Assembly (NCBI GenBank): GCA_963920575.1
Contig: OY986974.1
Location: 2,976,001-3,040,000, forward strand
Direction of reading: 5' to 3'
DNA: 64,000 bases
Source of the DNA: Narthecium ossifragum
Taxonomy: Eukaryota; Streptophyta; Magnoliopsida; Dioscoreales; Nartheciaceae
The position numbers and the translations under genes were made by a program. Position 1 is the first letter of the stretch, and the number at the start of each line of letters is the position of its first letter. The notes below the pieces were generated by a model. The model ran no database searches. It was not told where the DNA came from and worked only from the letters and a program-made list of their open reading frames with translations. Positions 62,608 through 64,000 of the stretch are shown piece by piece.

Positions 62608-62630
62608 AGGGTCCCACTGGGCGTGCCAAA
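62608..62630 (-). other. Putative retrotransposon primer-binding site region
   Basis: Directly downstream of the LTR end on the minus strand comes TTTTTTGGCACGCCCAGTGG then GACCC, a sequence commonly found right after the 5' LTR of plant gypsy-type elements. I did not identify the priming tRNA. Confidence 0.5.
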
Positions 62631-63245
62631 AAATGTTAGCGTGGAAATTTAACGGTTGGCCGGTCAAATAATCAAGGTCAAAATTACGTAACACTCAAGA
62701 ATCAGGATATTATGGTTTAGCCCAAGTCCTTCAAACTATGTTAGAACAGAGGTGTCAAGTTAAATAAAAATCTGGATTGAACCTAATTAAATAATCTAAT
62801 AAAATTAATTATTAGGATTAAACCTAAATTAATCTTAATTTAATCTATGGTAGATAAGAAATCATTTAAAACTATTAATTTAATCTAGAAAGCAATAAAG
62901 ATCATCCTAAATTACTAAATCAGAGAATATATAATTCTAAATCTATTGTTTAAATTAATCTAGATTAAGATAAGAAAACTTTCTAATTAAGTTAACCTAA
63001 AGAAAACAGTAAAGAAGACTCCAAAGAGAATAACGAAGAAAACATCGTAAAATCTAATATTATATTACCTATCTAAGAACAGTAATCTAAACTACATTAT
63101 GTAGAAAGGAACAACTAAACGAAGAGGAAACATGATAATATTATTGAATAAAATAACTTACATAAACATGAAACATTCTGAAAGAATAGTAAAAAATCCA
63201 GGCGCGCAGGCTCTGTGTTAAGTTTTACACGGTGAAAGGAGAAGA

Positions 63246-63255
63246 CTATTTATAG
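63246..63255 (-). promoter_or_regulatory. LTR TATA box
   Basis: CTATAAATAG on the minus strand, about 615 bp downstream of the minus-strand LTR start and 3-4 kb upstream of the gag remnants it would transcribe. Confidence 0.6.
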
Positions 63256-63631
63256 TAGAGCGGTTTGATAACTGCTGCTCAACACGTTCTCTGTTATCTT
63301 TCATCTTTCACTCTTGATGAGCAGCGTGTCCCACGTTCTCCGGTGTTTCCTCGTTTCTCTTCTTCATGGTTTGGCCGATGAAGGTTCTGTATGGCTGATG
63401 AGCTTTTCTATTGTTGCTATATCGTTCTTCTTGGTCGATACTCTCTTCTTGCATCTATCTTCATCGTCCATAGTTGATATCTTTCTTATCTGTAAATTAT
63501 CATCGTTCATGGTCGATGACTTCTTTCTGCGAAGATGATCATCGTCTTTAAGTGATGGTTTTCTCCTTTTGGTCGATGATCTCTTGCTTATCTTAGAACA
63601 ACATCGTCCAATTGACTTGGAAAGGTTATCG

Positions 63632-63634
<3 letters not shown>

Positions 63635-63691
<57 letters not shown>
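63635..63691. repeat. (AT)n microsatellite in the LTR
   Basis: An uninterrupted AT dinucleotide run of about 57 bp inside the U3 part of the LTR; it explains the tyrosine/isoleucine open frames on both strands. Confidence 0.95.
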
Positions 63692-63692
<1 letters not shown>

Positions 63693-63847
63693 CAGCCATA
63701 GTGAGATTTTTACGATTCCCAGATACCAAGCGGGAGCTGCCGGACAGTGAGGGAGTACAGTTGGGCCGCTTATGATGGTTGCAGCCCATGTAGGTGGGCC
63801 TGGTAGTGGGCCACGATATCGAAGTACGAGCCCAGTTGCCCCTAACA

Positions 63848-64000
63848 TCCCGACGGTCACATTATCATCAGGAGACACCTGCATTGATGAAAAGCCAAAT
63901 CAGGTAGTCTCCTTTAGGCCACATTATTGGGCCCGGTGATCTGTTTTTCTCTGATAGAAATTATCTGGGATTTATCATAACTTCTCTGGAGTAATCCACT
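63848..64000. other. Flanking sequence at window end
   Basis: Sequence outside the LTR, beginning TCCCG; no feature recognised. Confidence 0.4.

Larger units (their letters stand above)
62634..63847 (-). mobile_element. LTR of the truncated gypsy-type element
   Basis: About 1214 bp whose plus-strand ends are TGTTAG at 62634 and CTAACA at 63847, the required TG/CA inverted termini. The 62634 side abuts the primer-binding region and gag, so this is the 5' LTR of a minus-oriented element. A perfect TATA box (CTATAAATAG on the minus strand, 63246-63255) fits the U3/R boundary. U5 (62640-63150) is AT-rich; U3 holds a (TA)n tract and GTCGATGA-type repeats. No second LTR is visible in the window. 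Confidence 0.7.

Noticed and set aside
63364..63789. 141-codon frame across the (AT)n tract
   Set aside because: The alternating Tyr-Ile stretch comes from the AT microsatellite inside an LTR; not a gene.

Overview
The window is nuclear DNA of a flowering plant. It has multi-exon genes with GT-AG introns of 70 bp to several kb, a class II (PTEN-type) plant formin, a plant DHHC acyltransferase, a CYP81-type P450, long AT-rich intergenic stretches, and many MITEs, LTR remnants and pararetrovirus pieces. A non-grass monocot is my best guess from the overall look of the genes, but the sequence alone does not settle it. Two hundred Ns (55075-55274) mark an assembly gap.

Layout: (1) 0.3-6 kb, plus strand: CDK-like Ser/Thr kinase with an N-myristoylation motif, 8 exons. 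(2) 9.1-11.9 kb, minus strand: DUF1336/EDR2-C protein, 9 exons, with its likely TATA box near 13.27 kb. (3) 13.3-21.6 kb: repeat-dominated. It holds an endogenous pararetrovirus fragment folded into a tail-to-tail palindrome between TA-rich tracts, clusters of short palindromes, minisatellites, an LTR-like inverted repeat with a 5S-like motif, and a long-TIR Mutator-like element with a 9-bp target duplication carrying a broken copy of an ELO-type fatty-acid elongase gene. (4) 22.0-34.2 kb, plus strand: an 18-exon class II formin of about 1921 aa with a catalytically dead PTEN-like domain and a very long poly-proline FH1. (5) 34.2-37.4 kb: intergenic, with a histone H4 fragment and possibly a MAG2/RINT1-like fragment next to hAT-like ends. 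(6) 37.4-42.6 kb, plus strand: 9-exon DHHC S-acyltransferase. (7) 43.5-44.5 and 51.6-52.6 kb, minus strand: two intronless paralogous multi-pass membrane proteins about 7 kb apart, with no recognisable gene between them. (8) 53.9-56.3 kb: a long-TIR foldback transposon, the gap, and the C-terminal exon of a CYP81-like P450 whose first exon is not visible. (9) 58.1-58.4 kb: a VQ-motif gene fragment in which the Q codon of the VQ core is TAG. (10) 60.2-63.9 kb, minus strand: a truncated Ty3/gypsy-type element with decayed gag, primer-binding region, and an LTR with TG/CA ends and its own TATA box.

The intact genes do not form a pathway. They are ordinary single plant genes: signalling kinase, lipid-binding/defence-type DUF1336 protein, actin/microtubule organiser, protein palmitoylation, membrane proteins, oxidative metabolism. 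Two neighbours, the kinase and the DUF1336 protein, begin with MGC/MGGC lipidation motifs. I found no convincing new system. The most informative structures are mobile-element events: the palindromic pararetrovirus, the gene-capturing Mutator-like element with an exact 180-bp tandem duplication, and the H4-bearing chimera.
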